Notes: a model not told the origin generated them from the letters alone. A stretch of DNA of 64,000 bases from Corynebacterium sp. zg-331 (GCF_014267345.1 NZ_JACMYD010000007.1:1-64000), one strand, 5' to 3'; positions 11,071 to 19,757 are shown, counted from the first letter of the stretch. Translations and numbers: made by a program.

Positions 11071-11447
11071 GGTCGCCCACCCCGCTGCCCCTCCCCAGGT
11101 CCCGCCTCCTCCGCCGCCTCGGCGGGAAAGACGGCTCGGGCGCGCATGGTGCCCAGGGGCGCGGGCACGCTGGCCACGGCGGTGATCCGTCCCGATTGCT
11201 CAGCGATGTCCACGCTGCCGCGTTCCGGGCTGAGGCGTTCCCCGGAGATGGCGTACTGCCGCGCGGCCGCGCCTGCGGTGTCGATGGCCGATACCTGCGC
11301 GGCCAGGGTAATCAACCCCGCCACCAGGGCGGCAAAGACCACGATCAGCGCGCCGATCGCCACGGCGGCCTCCACCGTCACCGAGCCCTGGGCCCCGCGC
11401 GGCAGCGCGCGGCGCGGGCTTTTAGCCCGGCGTGTTGCTGAGGGCAT
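11067..11447 (-). CDS. TadE-like pilus-assembly protein (Rv3655c type)
   Basis: 126 aa. GSVTVEAAVAIGALIVVFAALVAG is a classical TadE pseudopilin segment (E in +5-like position before a hydrophobic helix). ATG 11447 lies inside the end of the preceding pilin gene (26-base overlap); no better start exists, because the only later GTGs fall within the helix. It presumably assembles with the pilin through the TadA/B/C machine. Confidence 0.75.
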   Translation of the reverse strand: MPSATRRAKSPRRALPRGAQGSVTVEAAVAIGALIVVFAALVAGLITLAAQVSAIDTAGAAARQYAISGERLSPERGSVDIAEQSGRITAVASVPAPLGTMRARAVFPAEAAEEAGPGEGQRGGRP

Positions 11448-11658
11448 CGGTGATAATTCCCTGGATGGCGTCCGAGACCGCCGAGCTATTGACCACCGCG
11501 TACAGCACGGCCGCGAGCGCCGCGGCGGCGAGCGTGCCCATGGCGTACTCGATGGTGCTCAGGCCTTGATTGTCGCGGCCGAGGCGGAGCGTTTCGCTCG
11601 CGGCGCAGCGCGCCGCCCCTCGTATCCCCGCCAGCACAAGTTCGATGTGATGATGCAT
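11422..11658 (-). CDS. DUF4244 Flp-type pilin-like protein
   Basis: 78 aa. After a charged leader, DNQGLSTIEYAMGTLAAAALAAVLYAVV has the Flp pilin pattern (G, then T-x-E-Y and a hydrophobic helix), with prepilin-peptidase cleavage expected near QG-LSTIEY. It matches the Rv3656c position in the mycobacterial tad cluster. It is likely the major structural subunit of the Tad pilus. A prepilin peptidase is not in this window. Confidence 0.8.
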   Translation of the reverse strand: MHHHIELVLAGIRGAARCAASETLRLGRDNQGLSTIEYAMGTLAAAALAAVLYAVVNSSAVSDAIQGIITDALSNTPG

Positions 11659-11676
11659 GATAGGTGTTTCCTTTCC

Positions 11677-12300
11677 TTACCCAAAGGTGTGCGATGAGAT
11701 GATGGTCTGCGCCACGCCGACGAGCACCGGAGCCAACCCCAGCAGGAAAAACGCCGGGAGGAAGCACAGGGTCAGCGGCATGGCGATGAGCACTCCGGCG
11801 CGCTCCGCCGTGGCGGTGGCGCGATCTGCCGTGGCGTGGCGGATGGCCTCGGCCACCTGCGCGGCGGCCTCTGCGAAGCCCGCCCCGCTGTGGTGAGAAC
11901 CACAGGCCAGCCGCGCCACGTCCCGCAGTCCGGGCAGGTCCCGGGCATCGGCCCAGGCCCGCTCGGGGGATACCCCGATGGCCAGCAGGGAGGCGATCGT
12001 GCGCCAGGTCTCGCGGGCCGGGGAGGTGCTGCACCCGCCGACGATCCCCGCCGAGACCGCGGGGCTCAGCCCCGAGGCCAGGCACGCGGCGTAGAGGTCA
12101 ATGTCCGCCGCCACCGCCGGCACGGCGTGCAGCTCGCCCCCGTTCACGCGCGCGGTGAGCCGCGCGGCGAGGCCCCGGAGGCCCCCGGCCCTCGGGCCGT
12201 CCCGGGGGCGAGTGGCGCTTCGCTGCTGAATCAGGCGGCGGCCGCGCGTCTCCAGGGGTCCCACCAGCAGCGCGAGGGCCACCAACACGAGGGGCATCAT
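11677..12300 (-). CDS. Type II secretion F-domain protein (TadC-like)
   Basis: About 207 aa from ATG 12300, which overlaps the tadB stop (ATGATGA). It has an N-terminal membrane helix, a cytoplasmic helical block with ASGLSPAVSAGIVGG, and two C-terminal hydrophobic segments (IAMPLTLCFLPAFFLLG). It is a platform protein of the Tad machine, counterpart of Rv3657c. The longer upstream reading is rejected because it would lie wholly within tadB. Confidence 0.8.
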   Translation of the reverse strand: MMPLVLVALALLVGPLETRGRRLIQQRSATRPRDGPRAGGLRGLAARLTARVNGGELHAVPAVAADIDLYAACLASGLSPAVSAGIVGGCSTSPARETWRTIASLLAIGVSPERAWADARDLPGLRDVARLACGSHHSGAGFAEAAAQVAEAIRHATADRATATAERAGVLIAMPLTLCFLPAFFLLGLAPVLVGVAQTIISSHTFG

Positions 12301-13070
12301 CGCTGGCCTCCCGCCCGCTGGATCAACGCCTGCGACCACAGTGCCCCGGCGCACACCAGCGTGGTCCCCGCCATCAACATCATCCCGCCCACTCCGCCGC
12401 CGAGGAGCAGACCCAGGGGGTTAGCCCCCATCATCGTGCCCATGCCCACCCCCGCGAGGGGCAGCAGCGTGAGCACCACAGCGGTCGATTGCGGACCCAT
12501 CAGGCGGGCGCGGGTGGCCGAGGCGTGGCGCAGATCCTTATCCAACGCCGCGTGGACCCTCCCGAGCAGCGGCGCGCAGGCCACCCCGTGCCGGTGCACC
12601 GCCTCCCACACCCGCGCCACCGTGCGCAGCTCCGGGATTTCTTCCGCCCCCGAGGGATCCTCCCCCACCCCGGAGACCATCAGAAGCAGCCGCTGGCGCA
12701 CCCGCGCATCCAGCCGCTCATGTTCGGCCACCGCGCGGCGCATCGCGGCGGCGGGGTCGGCCCCGCTGCGCACCTGCTGGCACACGCCGCCGAGCACGGC
12801 AGCGAGCTGCTGGCGCTGCCGCTCCCGGCGCGCGCGCCGCAGCCGCGAGCGCACCATGATCCCTCCCGTGGTCGCCGCGATGCCCCCGGAGGCCACCACG
12901 CTCCACGGCACGGCCCCGGCGACCACGGCCCCCACGAGGCACACCGCGGCCCACCACCAACCCCGCACCCGACGGGGTCTGCTCAGCCGCAGCAAGGGCC
13001 CCAACCGTACCCCCGGCCGGGCGGGCACCAAGGCCGCCGCCCCCGCGCAGCATCCCATCAGGCTCACCAT
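12297..13070 (-). CDS. Type II secretion F-domain protein (TadB-like)
   Basis: 257 aa. Paired hydrophobic segments near residues 40-75 and 205-245 flank a cytoplasmic GspF-type helical bundle (QVRSGADPAAAMRRAV). Inner-membrane platform partner of TadC, counterpart of Rv3658c. ATG 13070 overlaps the TadA stop (ATGGTGA), so the cluster is tightly coupled. Confidence 0.8.
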   Translation of the reverse strand: MVSLMGCCAGAAALVPARPGVRLGPLLRLSRPRRVRGWWWAAVCLVGAVVAGAVPWSVVASGGIAATTGGIMVRSRLRRARRERQRQQLAAVLGGVCQQVRSGADPAAAMRRAVAEHERLDARVRQRLLLMVSGVGEDPSGAEEIPELRTVARVWEAVHRHGVACAPLLGRVHAALDKDLRHASATRARLMGPQSTAVVLTLLPLAGVGMGTMMGANPLGLLLGGGVGGMMLMAGTTLVCAGALWSQALIQRAGGQR

Positions 13071-14215
13071 GACAGGGCCTGCCTCAGCTCATCAAGGCAG
13101 GCCCCTCGCTCGCCGGCCCGCCACACCTCGCGCACCTCGGCGCCGCCCGCCGGGCCGCGCTCTACCACCCCGATCTGCGCCAACGCGCGTTGCCCATCGG
13201 CTCCCCGGCGCATCACCAACACCATCCTGACCGCCGCGATCCACTGGCTGTGCGCCGCCCGGCGATCCAGCCCGCCCAGGGCGGCCAGGGCCTCGATCCG
13301 GGCGGCTACCTCCGCGAGGGAATTGGCGTGCAGCGTGCCCGCCCCGCCCTCGTGGCCCGTGTTCAGCGCGGAGAACAGATCCACGATCTCCGCGCCGCGA
13401 ATCTCGCCCACCACGATGCGATCCGGGCGCATGCGCAGCCCCTGGCGCAGCAGCGCGCCGAGCGTGATCTCGCCGCGCCCCTCGACGTTGGCGCCCCGGG
13501 CCACGAGGCTGACCACGTGCGGGTGGGCGGGGGCCAACTCCGCCGTATCCTCGATGCACAGCAGGCGCTGATCGCCCGGCACCTCGGCCAGCAGCGCCGA
13601 AAGCAGCGTGGTCTTCCCCGTCCCCGTGCCGCCCACCACCAGGTAGGACCGCCCCGCGCGCACCGCCGCGCACAGGCAGGAGGCCACTGGCTCCGGCAGG
13701 GTACCGGCGCACACCAGCTGCCCCATGCTCATCGCTGCCTGGCGCAGCACCCGCAGGCTCAGGCACGTGCCCGACTCCGAGGGCGGGCTTAAGACCGCGT
13801 GAAAGCGAATGCTCGTGCCGTCCTCCCGGCGCAGGCGACCGTCGGCAAAGGGCTGGGCGTCGTCGAGGCGCACGCCCACGGACGCCGCCAACCGTGCGGC
13901 CAAGCGGCGCACGGCGGCGTCATCGGCAAAACACACCTCGGAGCGCTCCAACCCACGGCCGCGATCGAACCACACCCCACCGGGCCCATTGACCACCACG
14001 TCCGTCACCCCCGGCAGCGCCACGACCGGCTCCAGGGCTCCCACCCCCACGGAGTCGTCGCGCAGGCGGCGCAGGATGGCCAGCACATCGACGTCGCTGA
14101 TGGCCCCCGCCTCGGCGCGAACGGCCGCGGCGATGTCCGCCGCGCCAGCCCCACCGCCCTGGGTGATCAGGCGACGCTGCACCCTCTCGATGATCTCCTC
14201 ACGCACGACGCTCAC
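13064..14215 (-). CDS. tadA: Tad/type IV secretion ATPase (TadA/CpaF family)
   Basis: 383 aa from GTG 14215, which overlaps the ssd stop as GTGA. Walker A is GGTGTGKTT (195-203); the Walker B region is RPDRIVVGEIRGAE with the His box GHEGGAGTLHAN. N-terminal part: EEIIERVQRRL and VTDVVVNGPGGVWFDRG are typical of CpaF. It powers pilus assembly in the cytoplasm. Frames upstream of 14215 overlap ssd and are non-coding. Confidence 0.92.
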   Translation of the reverse strand: MSVVREEIIERVQRRLITQGGGAGAADIAAAVRAEAGAISDVDVLAILRRLRDDSVGVGALEPVVALPGVTDVVVNGPGGVWFDRGRGLERSEVCFADDAAVRRLAARLAASVGVRLDDAQPFADGRLRREDGTSIRFHAVLSPPSESGTCLSLRVLRQAAMSMGQLVCAGTLPEPVASCLCAAVRAGRSYLVVGGTGTGKTTLLSALLAEVPGDQRLLCIEDTAELAPAHPHVVSLVARGANVEGRGEITLGALLRQGLRMRPDRIVVGEIRGAEIVDLFSALNTGHEGGAGTLHANSLAEVAARIEALAALGGLDRRAAHSQWIAAVRMVLVMRRGADGQRALAQIGVVERGPAGGAEVREVWRAGERGACLDELRQALSW

Positions 14216-15267
14216 CGCCACACCGCCTTGGCCGCGGCACGCAGGGCGCGTGGTGCCCGCGCGGGCACCCCACCGAGTTCCGTGGCCTTCGCCAGGCCCC
14301 CGATCGTGGGCACCTGCGCCACCACGGTGGCCTGGCTCAAATGCTGCATATCCGCGGCCTCCAGGCCGGACCATCCCCGGTGCCGCGCCACCACGCTCAC
14401 CGCCACGCCGCATGCCCGCAGGTGAGCGGCCAGGCCCGCCAGCCGCGCCCCGGCGCGCACCTCCGCCGGACACACCAGCACCACCTCGTCGCAGGCCTGC
14501 GCTCCCGCCAGGCTCAGCTCACCCACGCCGGGCAGATCCACCACCACCGGCACCTCCCCGCGCCGCAGGGTATCCACGGCGCCGCGCAATTCCCCCTCGC
14601 TGAGCCGGTACCCATCGTCCACGGTGGAACGCGAGGCGGACAGAACCGCCAGGGATTCCCGCACGGGCAGGGCCGCCACGAGTTCTTCGGCCGCAAGGCG
14701 GCCCTCCGCCACGTGCAGATCCGGCCACCGCGCGCCGGGGGTCTCCTCGCAGCCCACGAGCAGATCGAGGCCGCCGGAGCGATCCACCGCGTCGATGAGC
14801 ACGGCCTGCCCGCCGCGCGCGGCGCACCGGGCCACCACCACGGCCAGGGTGGAAGCGCCCGCTCCGCCGAGCACCCCAAGGACACCCAGCACTCGGCCTC
14901 GGTGCGGTGCGGGTGACGCGCTCTCGCGCGCGCTGCGCCCCAGGGCCTGTAGAAGATCGGTGGCCTGGGCGGGGATCACAAAGCCGCGATCGGCGCGGCA
15001 GGACACCACCGTGGGGTGCGGGATCGGACCCGGATCCGGCACCAGGAGGTAGACCGCCGGGACGCCGCGCGGCGGCGGGGGCGGGAGGAGGTGGCGCGCC
15101 TCGGCGTCGATGAGCACGGCGCTGGCGCGCGGATAGTGGCGGGTGATCTCCGCCGCCTCGGTGGTCTCGATGACCTTCATGCCGCTGGCCGCAGCGATCT
15201 GAAGGGCCTCGGAGCGAAGCGCCGGGTGCATCACGATGAGGATGACGAGGAATGCGGAGAGATTCAT
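14212..15267 (-). CDS. ssd: Septum-site-determining-like / CpaE-type ATPase (Ssd)
   Basis: 351 aa. An N-terminal receiver-like segment (residues 13-110) is followed by a MinD/CpaE ATPase-like domain: GVLGVLGGAGASTLAVVVAR is a deviant Walker A without the usual KT, and VLIDAVDRSGGLDLLVG follows. Homologue of mycobacterial Rv3660c, which affects septation and heads the tad cluster. The start is uncertain: ATG 15267 has AAGGAG almost touching it; ATG 15231 (MHPALRSEALQ) matches the domain start better but lacks a Shine-Dalgarno. First gene of a seven-gene operon, with DnaA boxes upstream. Confidence 0.82.
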   Translation of the reverse strand: MNLSAFLVILIVMHPALRSEALQIAAASGMKVIETTEAAEITRHYPRASAVLIDAEARHLLPPPPPRGVPAVYLLVPDPGPIPHPTVVSCRADRGFVIPAQATDLLQALGRSARESASPAPHRGRVLGVLGVLGGAGASTLAVVVARCAARGGQAVLIDAVDRSGGLDLLVGCEETPGARWPDLHVAEGRLAAEELVAALPVRESLAVLSASRSTVDDGYRLSEGELRGAVDTLRRGEVPVVVDLPGVGELSLAGAQACDEVVLVCPAEVRAGARLAGLAAHLRACGVAVSVVARHRGWSGLEAADMQHLSQATVVAQVPTIGGLAKATELGGVPARAPRALRAAAKAVWR

Positions 15268-15319
15268 GCTCCTTAGCGTGCGCCGTCGAGCCGCCCGCGA
15301 CCAGGGGCTCCCGCGAGCC

Positions 15320-15369
15320 TGTGGATAACCACCCCTTTTTATTGACGTGCCACCAAAATCTGTGGATAA
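15320..15369 (-). promoter_or_regulatory. Two perfect DnaA boxes upstream of ssd-tad
   Basis: TGTGGATAA, the complement of the DnaA consensus TTATCCACA, occurs at 15320-15328 and at 15361-15369, same orientation, 41 bp apart. The bases between (AAAAAGG, TTTTGG) are AT-richer than the surroundings and probably include the ssd promoter. Binding is inferred from the sequence only. Confidence 0.6.
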
Positions 15370-15408
15370 CCGCACCGGCCCTTAGCGCACGTGGGGTATA
15401 GCGGCGCG

Positions 15409-15488
15409 CCTCGGGGGGTAAGCATAAGGGACGGCCCGCGCCTCGGGGGGTGTGCGCGGGCCGTCAAGTAACCCGGTCTCGGGGGGCG
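15409..15488 (+). repeat. Three CTCGGGGGG repeats with an embedded 12-bp hairpin
   Basis: CTCGGGGGG occurs three times, inside 15409-15419, 15441-15451 and 15478-15488. GACGGCCCGCGC (15430-15441) pairs perfectly with GCGCGGGCCGTC (15454-15465) around the middle copy. The hairpin lies between ssd and the Fic-like gene (both minus strand) and may act as a terminator, but no T-tract follows on either strand. Confidence 0.5.
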
Positions 15489-15573
15489 GACCGGGGCAGG
15501 CCACACAGTATATCGGGGCCTTGCACGAACTACTATGCCACAACCCCCGCCTCAACGCAAATCGCGCCGCACC

Positions 15574-16245
15574 TCACAGCAGCGCCGCGATGGACTCCGC
15601 CTCCCGCGCGCCGTCGATCCACGCCCGCAACAGCAGCTCAAGCAGGGCCGATACCCCCTCTTCCGAGGCCACATACCCCGCCAACGCCCGGCGATACTCG
15701 CGGCGATGCCGATACAGATACGGCTCCGGCACCGCCAGGCCGCGCGGGTCCAACCCCCCGGCCACCGCCGCCACCCGCGCCGCCACCCGCGCCACCTGTC
15801 CGCTGCGCGCCCCGAACATTCCCCGCGCCGCGATCTCCGCGTGCACCACCTGCGACACCAGGGCATCATCGCCCCCGGCCACCACCAGCGCCCCGACCCC
15901 GCGCAGGCGATCCGCCACCCCCGCGCTCGGCACCCCAGTTCCCCCGCACAGCACGTCGAGCCGGGCGATCACCTGCAGCGGGGCGCGCGTCCAGGTGCGC
16001 GCCGTGGCCTCCACCTGCCCCGGCGCGAGCAGGCCGTAGCCGCCCATCCGGTCGAACTCGCGCGCGGCGGCGGAATCGGGGGCGTCGATCAGCGCGCTGC
16101 TGCGCGCACCCCGCACCACCGACTCGGCGGAGGTCACCTGGTAGCGGCGGAGATTCACCGGGCGGCGATGCACCGCCGCGATATCCCGGGCGGCCTGTCG
16201 GGCCAGCGCATCAACGGAGCCGAGGCGGCGAAGCGCATCAAACAT
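15574..16245 (-). CDS. Fic-domain-like protein with degenerate motif (Rv3662c-like position)
   Basis: 223 aa from ATG 16245 (MFDALRRLGSVDAL). The C-terminal half has HAEIAARGMFGARSGQVARVAARVA, which lines up with the Fic motif HxFx(D/E)GNGR but lacks its catalytic His-Pro and the D/E-G-N triplet. Helical, cytoplasmic, no membrane segment. Its position next to ssd is the same as that of a conserved mycobacterial hypothetical. Fic enzymes transfer AMP to proteins; this copy is probably not an active AMP-transferase. Family call is moderate. Confidence 0.55.
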   Translation of the reverse strand: MFDALRRLGSVDALARQAARDIAAVHRRPVNLRRYQVTSAESVVRGARSSALIDAPDSAAAREFDRMGGYGLLAPGQVEATARTWTRAPLQVIARLDVLCGGTGVPSAGVADRLRGVGALVVAGGDDALVSQVVHAEIAARGMFGARSGQVARVAARVAAVAGGLDPRGLAVPEPYLYRHRREYRRALAGYVASEEGVSALLELLLRAWIDGAREAESIAALL

Positions 16246-16348
16246 ACTGCCCACCCTATCGAGCACGGTAGGGTGGGCGTGAGCACTACCGTCTACACTA
16301 TGTAGAAGCGAAAAACGACACGACCCTGCTCCCGGGAGGAATAACACA

Positions 16349-16852
16349 GTGAGCAACAAGGACGGCTTTTTTACCGACGGCCCGAGCGATTTCGCCCCGC
16401 GCGTGCAATCCATCCCGCTAAGCGACGTCGATGCCTCCACCGGGCAGGAATCCATCGGCACCCTGGTCAGCAACGCCACCTCGCAGATGTCCAGCCTCTT
16501 TCGCGCCGAGCTGGAACTAGCCAAGACCGAGCTGACCACCGAGGTGAAAAAGGGCGCCGTGGGCGGCGGCCTCTTCGGCGCGGCCGGCACCATCGCGCTC
16601 TACAGCACGTTCTTTTTCTTCATGTTCGTCGCCGCCCTTCTCAGCCTCTGGCTGCCCGCCTGGGCCTCCCTCCTCATCGTCTTCCTGCTCATGCTCCTCA
16701 CCGCCGGCGTGCTCGCCCTCATCGGCGTGAAGAAGGTCAAGAGCCTCGGCGCCCCGCAAAAAACCATCGACTCCGTCACCGAGCTGAAAAACCTCGTCCC
16801 CGGCTCCGCCCAGAAAAAGCTGGAGGACAAAAACCGCGGACTCTACAGCTAG
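16349..16852 (+). CDS. Phage-holin-superfamily (DUF1469) membrane protein
   Basis: 167 aa. GTG 16349 follows GGGAGGAATAACACA. N-terminal soluble stretch, then an amphipathic helix (SLFRAELELAKTELTTEV) and two transmembrane helices (about 78-103 and 106-126) as in the actinobacterial putative phage-holin family, a cellular protein of unknown role rather than a phage gene. A TACACT hexamer at 16294-16299 is the likely -10. Divergent from the Fic-like gene. Confidence 0.8.
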   Translation: MSNKDGFFTDGPSDFAPRVQSIPLSDVDASTGQESIGTLVSNATSQMSSLFRAELELAKTELTTEVKKGAVGGGLFGAAGTIALYSTFFFFMFVAALLSLWLPAWASLLIVFLLMLLTAGVLALIGVKKVKSLGAPQKTIDSVTELKNLVPGSAQKKLEDKNRGLYS

Positions 16853-16945
16853 GCCCGCCTCGCTCCGCCTCCCTGCCTCCCGCCGCGCCACCGAGCGCGC
16901 CGGGAGGTTTCCCGCGCCCGCCGTAGCCCAACCCAAGGAGTGATC

Positions 16946-17878
16946 ATGGCCGCAGAGCCGCCGCTTTCCCCCAGCGTCGTGCACCTCGACGGCCCCTTCC
17001 GCCACGACCTCCTCTACACCCGCGGGGTACGCTTGCACGTCGCGCAGGCCGGGGACGCCGCCGACCCCCTCATCCTCCTGCTGCACGGCAGCTTCGGCGG
17101 CTGGTTCGACTACAAGGACGTCCTCGCGCTCCTCGCCGACCGTGGCTTCCACGTGGTGGCCGCGGACATGCGAGGCTACGGCATGTCCGATAAACCACCC
17201 ACCGGCTTCGGTTACGACATCCGCTCCGCCGTGGGCGACGTCACCGGCCTGATCCGCGCCCTCGGCCATACCTCGGCCACCCTCGTGGGCACCGACACCG
17301 GCGGCGCCGTCGCCTGGTGCGCCGCCGCGGCCGCACCCCGCCACGTGGACGCCCTCGTCTGTGTATCCGCCGCGCACCCGGTGGACACGCGCCGCGCCAC
17401 CGCCAGCCGCCCCTGGCTCCACGCCACCGCCCTCCTGCGCCGGGCGCTCGGGCGATTCCCGCTGCGCCGACTCCTCCACCGCGACGCCCTCTTCCGCTGG
17501 CAGCTCCGGCGCAGCACCGACGCCTCCTTCCACCACAGCGCACGCTACGAAGAAGCCCTGCGGCTGCGGCTGACCGCGCGCCGCATCGGCTCCACCCATG
17601 CCGCGCGGCGACGCAACAATCGCCTGCTCAGTACCCCCGTGCCCGCCAAGTGGCTCGGCCTCAAGGTCGCCGCCCCCACGCTCATGCTCGCCCCGGCGCG
17701 CTCGGCCTGGCTCGACCTGATCCGCCGGTCTACCGCGCGGCTCACCCCCCGGGCCGCCGCGCGCAGCCGCAGCAGCCACATCCCCGGCACCAAGAACCTG
17801 CCCAGCGTCGAGAACCCCGAGGCCTTTACCGCCGCCCTCGCGGACTTTCTCGGCGAGGTGCGAGAAGGTGCCGACTAG
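16946..17878 (+). CDS. Alpha/beta hydrolase, epoxide-hydrolase type, with altered catalytic His position
   Basis: 310 aa. ATG 16946 follows AAGGAG at good spacing. Oxyanion motif LLLHGSFGGWFDY, nucleophile elbow VGTDTGGAVAW with Asp, as in epoxide hydrolases and haloalkane dehalogenases. At the usual GH..E.PE catalytic-His site it reads IPGTKNLPSVENPEAF, so the His appears replaced by Asn. It may be inactive or use another base. It occupies the position of ephE (Rv3670) next to marP. Convergent with marP, seven bases apart. Confidence 0.75.
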   Translation: MAAEPPLSPSVVHLDGPFRHDLLYTRGVRLHVAQAGDAADPLILLLHGSFGGWFDYKDVLALLADRGFHVVAADMRGYGMSDKPPTGFGYDIRSAVGDVTGLIRALGHTSATLVGTDTGGAVAWCAAAAAPRHVDALVCVSAAHPVDTRRATASRPWLHATALLRRALGRFPLRRLLHRDALFRWQLRRSTDASFHHSARYEEALRLRLTARRIGSTHAARRRNNRLLSTPVPAKWLGLKVAAPTLMLAPARSAWLDLIRRSTARLTPRAAARSRSSHIPGTKNLPSVENPEAFTAALADFLGEVREGAD

Positions 17879-17885
17879 CGGGCAC

Positions 17886-19079
17886 TCACCGCGCCACGCA
17901 CCCACCCGTGTCCACCGGCTGACGCAGCGCCGTCACGTTACCCACCCGATCGCGCACCTCCGCCCCGGTGAGCGCGTAACCCGTGTCCGTCTGATCCACC
18001 GAGGCCCCAAAGATCACGCCGAGCACCCGCCCCGCGTCGTCGAAAAGCGGGCCGCCGGAATTACCCTCGCGCACGGAGCCGCGCAGGGTATAGGCTTCGC
18101 GCTCAACGCGTCCGGAGGCATAAATATCCGGCCCGGCGATGGTCAGTGCCTCGCGCACCCGGGCCGGGGCCGCCTCGAAGGGCCCGGACTCCGGGAAACC
18201 CATCACGATGGCGTCCTGCCCCGTCTGGGCCGTGTAATCCGCCCAGGCCAGCGGCGCGATGCCCAGGCCGGGGCTGTAGAGCACCGCGATGTCCACCTCC
18301 GGGTCGTAAAACACCACGTCGGCGTCGCGCACTCCCAGCGCGGTATCCAGGCGCACCCGCTGGGTCCCCGCCACCACGTGGGCGTTGGTGATCACGTAGT
18401 CCTCGGCGGCCACGAAGCCCGAGCCCATGAGCCGTCGGCGGCACTCGGGGGCCTCGCCCATCACGTGAATCACGCTGGGCCGAAGCCGCTCCACCAGGGC
18501 CGCGTCCTCCACCTCGATCCTCGGGGCGGCCACCTCCGGGGCGGGGCCCTGGCCGAAGGGGGAAATCAACGGCGGCATCCCGGTATCGGAAAGCAGGGCG
18601 GAGATCTTGGCCGGCCACTGCGCCGCGGAATCCGGCATCGCGCGATCCACCGCACCCAGGATCCGCGAGTTCCGAATCCCCGCGGCCAGCTGCCCACCCA
18701 CGCTCGTGGCCGCGGGAATAGACACCAGCCACACCACTACCAGCGTTACCGCCACCTGAAAGAGCGCCCCCAGCGCGGAATCCGCCCGCACCGAGGAACG
18801 CGCCCGCAGCGCCCGGCGCACCGAGGCCCCCAGCAGTCCGCCCACCAGGTTGCCCACCGCCACCAGCAGCAACAACACGCCCACCGCCACCAGGAAGCGC
18901 AGGCCCGCCGCATCCACCCTGGACATCGCTAGGGGCATGATTCCGGCGCCCACCACCAGGCCCGCGATCACCCCCACCGCGGAGAGAAAAGAGGCCACCC
19001 CGCCCAGGCGCCACCCGCCCACCAGGGCCAGCAGGCAGGCAAAGGCCACGAGCGCATCGACCATCACACCGGGATTCAC
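17886..19079 (-). CDS. marP: MarP-type membrane-anchored serine protease
   Basis: 397 aa. Four N-terminal transmembrane segments (CvpA-like, residues 8-130), a periplasmic linker, then a trypsin-like protease domain: His in VITNAHVVAG, Asp in DPEVDIAVLY, Ser in REGNSGGPLF. Mycobacterial MarP protects against acid stress by processing the peptidoglycan hydrolase RipA; a similar envelope role is likely. Start GTG 19079 is chosen because AAAGGGCGG precedes it; ATG 19064 is the alternative. Followed upstream by the Nudix and TlpA genes in one minus-strand run. Confidence 0.9.
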   Translation of the reverse strand: MNPGVMVDALVAFACLLALVGGWRLGGVASFLSAVGVIAGLVVGAGIMPLAMSRVDAAGLRFLVAVGVLLLLVAVGNLVGGLLGASVRRALRARSSVRADSALGALFQVAVTLVVVWLVSIPAATSVGGQLAAGIRNSRILGAVDRAMPDSAAQWPAKISALLSDTGMPPLISPFGQGPAPEVAAPRIEVEDAALVERLRPSVIHVMGEAPECRRRLMGSGFVAAEDYVITNAHVVAGTQRVRLDTALGVRDADVVFYDPEVDIAVLYSPGLGIAPLAWADYTAQTGQDAIVMGFPESGPFEAAPARVREALTIAGPDIYASGRVEREAYTLRGSVREGNSGGPLFDDAGRVLGVIFGASVDQTDTGYALTGAEVRDRVGNVTALRQPVDTGGCVAR

Positions 19080-19097
19080 TTGCAGGATTCCGCCCTT

Positions 19098-19757
19098 TCA
19101 CATCTCATTATTCCGCGAGGAGGCCAGCGCCTCGCCCAGCTCCACCACGCGGTCGCGCTCCCACGGGACGGCCCACCCGGCGGCGTCGATCAGCCCCGAC
19201 AGCAGCGCGGCGGTAAAACCCCACACCACATAGCCATTGCTGCGAAAGGCCGGGCCCCTCCACCCCCGCCACCCCACGGTCAGGCGATGGGCGGGGTCGA
19301 TCAGTTCGGCAAGCGATGCTTCGAACACATCGTCCGTCTCCTCCGGGCTGGCCGGATACGTCCGACCAGGATCATGCCGATAGGCCAGGACCGGGTAGAC
19401 CGCCGAGCCGCTCGCCCGCACGCTGGTGGGCGGCAGCGTGACCAGGGACGTGACCTCCGCGCTGCGCAAACCCGTCTCCTCCCAGGCCTCCCGCAACGCC
19501 GCAGCCACCGGATCGGCATCCCCCGGATCGATCCGCCCGCCCGGAAAGGCCACCTGACCGGCGTGCGAACGCATCGTCGGGGCCCGGTGGGTGAGCAGCA
19601 CCGACGCATCCCCCGGCCGGGTCAGCGCGCGGGCGTCGCCGGACAAGGCCATCAACACGGCCGCCTGCCCACCCCCGTTACGCACCGCGCGCCCCGGGGT
19701 AGATACCCGCCCCTCGCGGGCCGCCCGCACCAGCGGCCGCAGCCACGCCGGCGTCAC
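19098..19757 (-). CDS. Nudix hydrolase, CoA pyrophosphatase type
   Basis: 219 aa. The Nudix box is GGRIDPGDADPVAAALREAW followed by EETGL; the first Glu of the consensus is Asp, the REUxEE core is intact. AGQVAFPGG precedes it, the pattern of the CoA/acyl-CoA-cleaving subgroup (NudL-like). Its ATG overlaps the tlpA stop by four bases, so it is co-translated with the thioredoxin-like gene. Counterpart of Rv3672c. Confidence 0.88.
   Translation of the reverse strand: MTPAWLRPLVRAAREGRVSTPGRAVRNGGGQAAVLMALSGDARALTRPGDASVLLTHRAPTMRSHAGQVAFPGGRIDPGDADPVAAALREAWEETGLRSAEVTSLVTLPPTSVRASGSAVYPVLAYRHDPGRTYPASPEETDDVFEASLAELIDPAHRLTVGWRGWRGPAFRSNGYVVWGFTAALLSGLIDAAGWAVPWERDRVVELGEALASSRNNEM

Noticed and set aside
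16349..16852. Phage holin, hence a prophage
   Set aside because: The family name is historical; the gene is a conserved single-copy corynebacterial gene with no phage genes around it.
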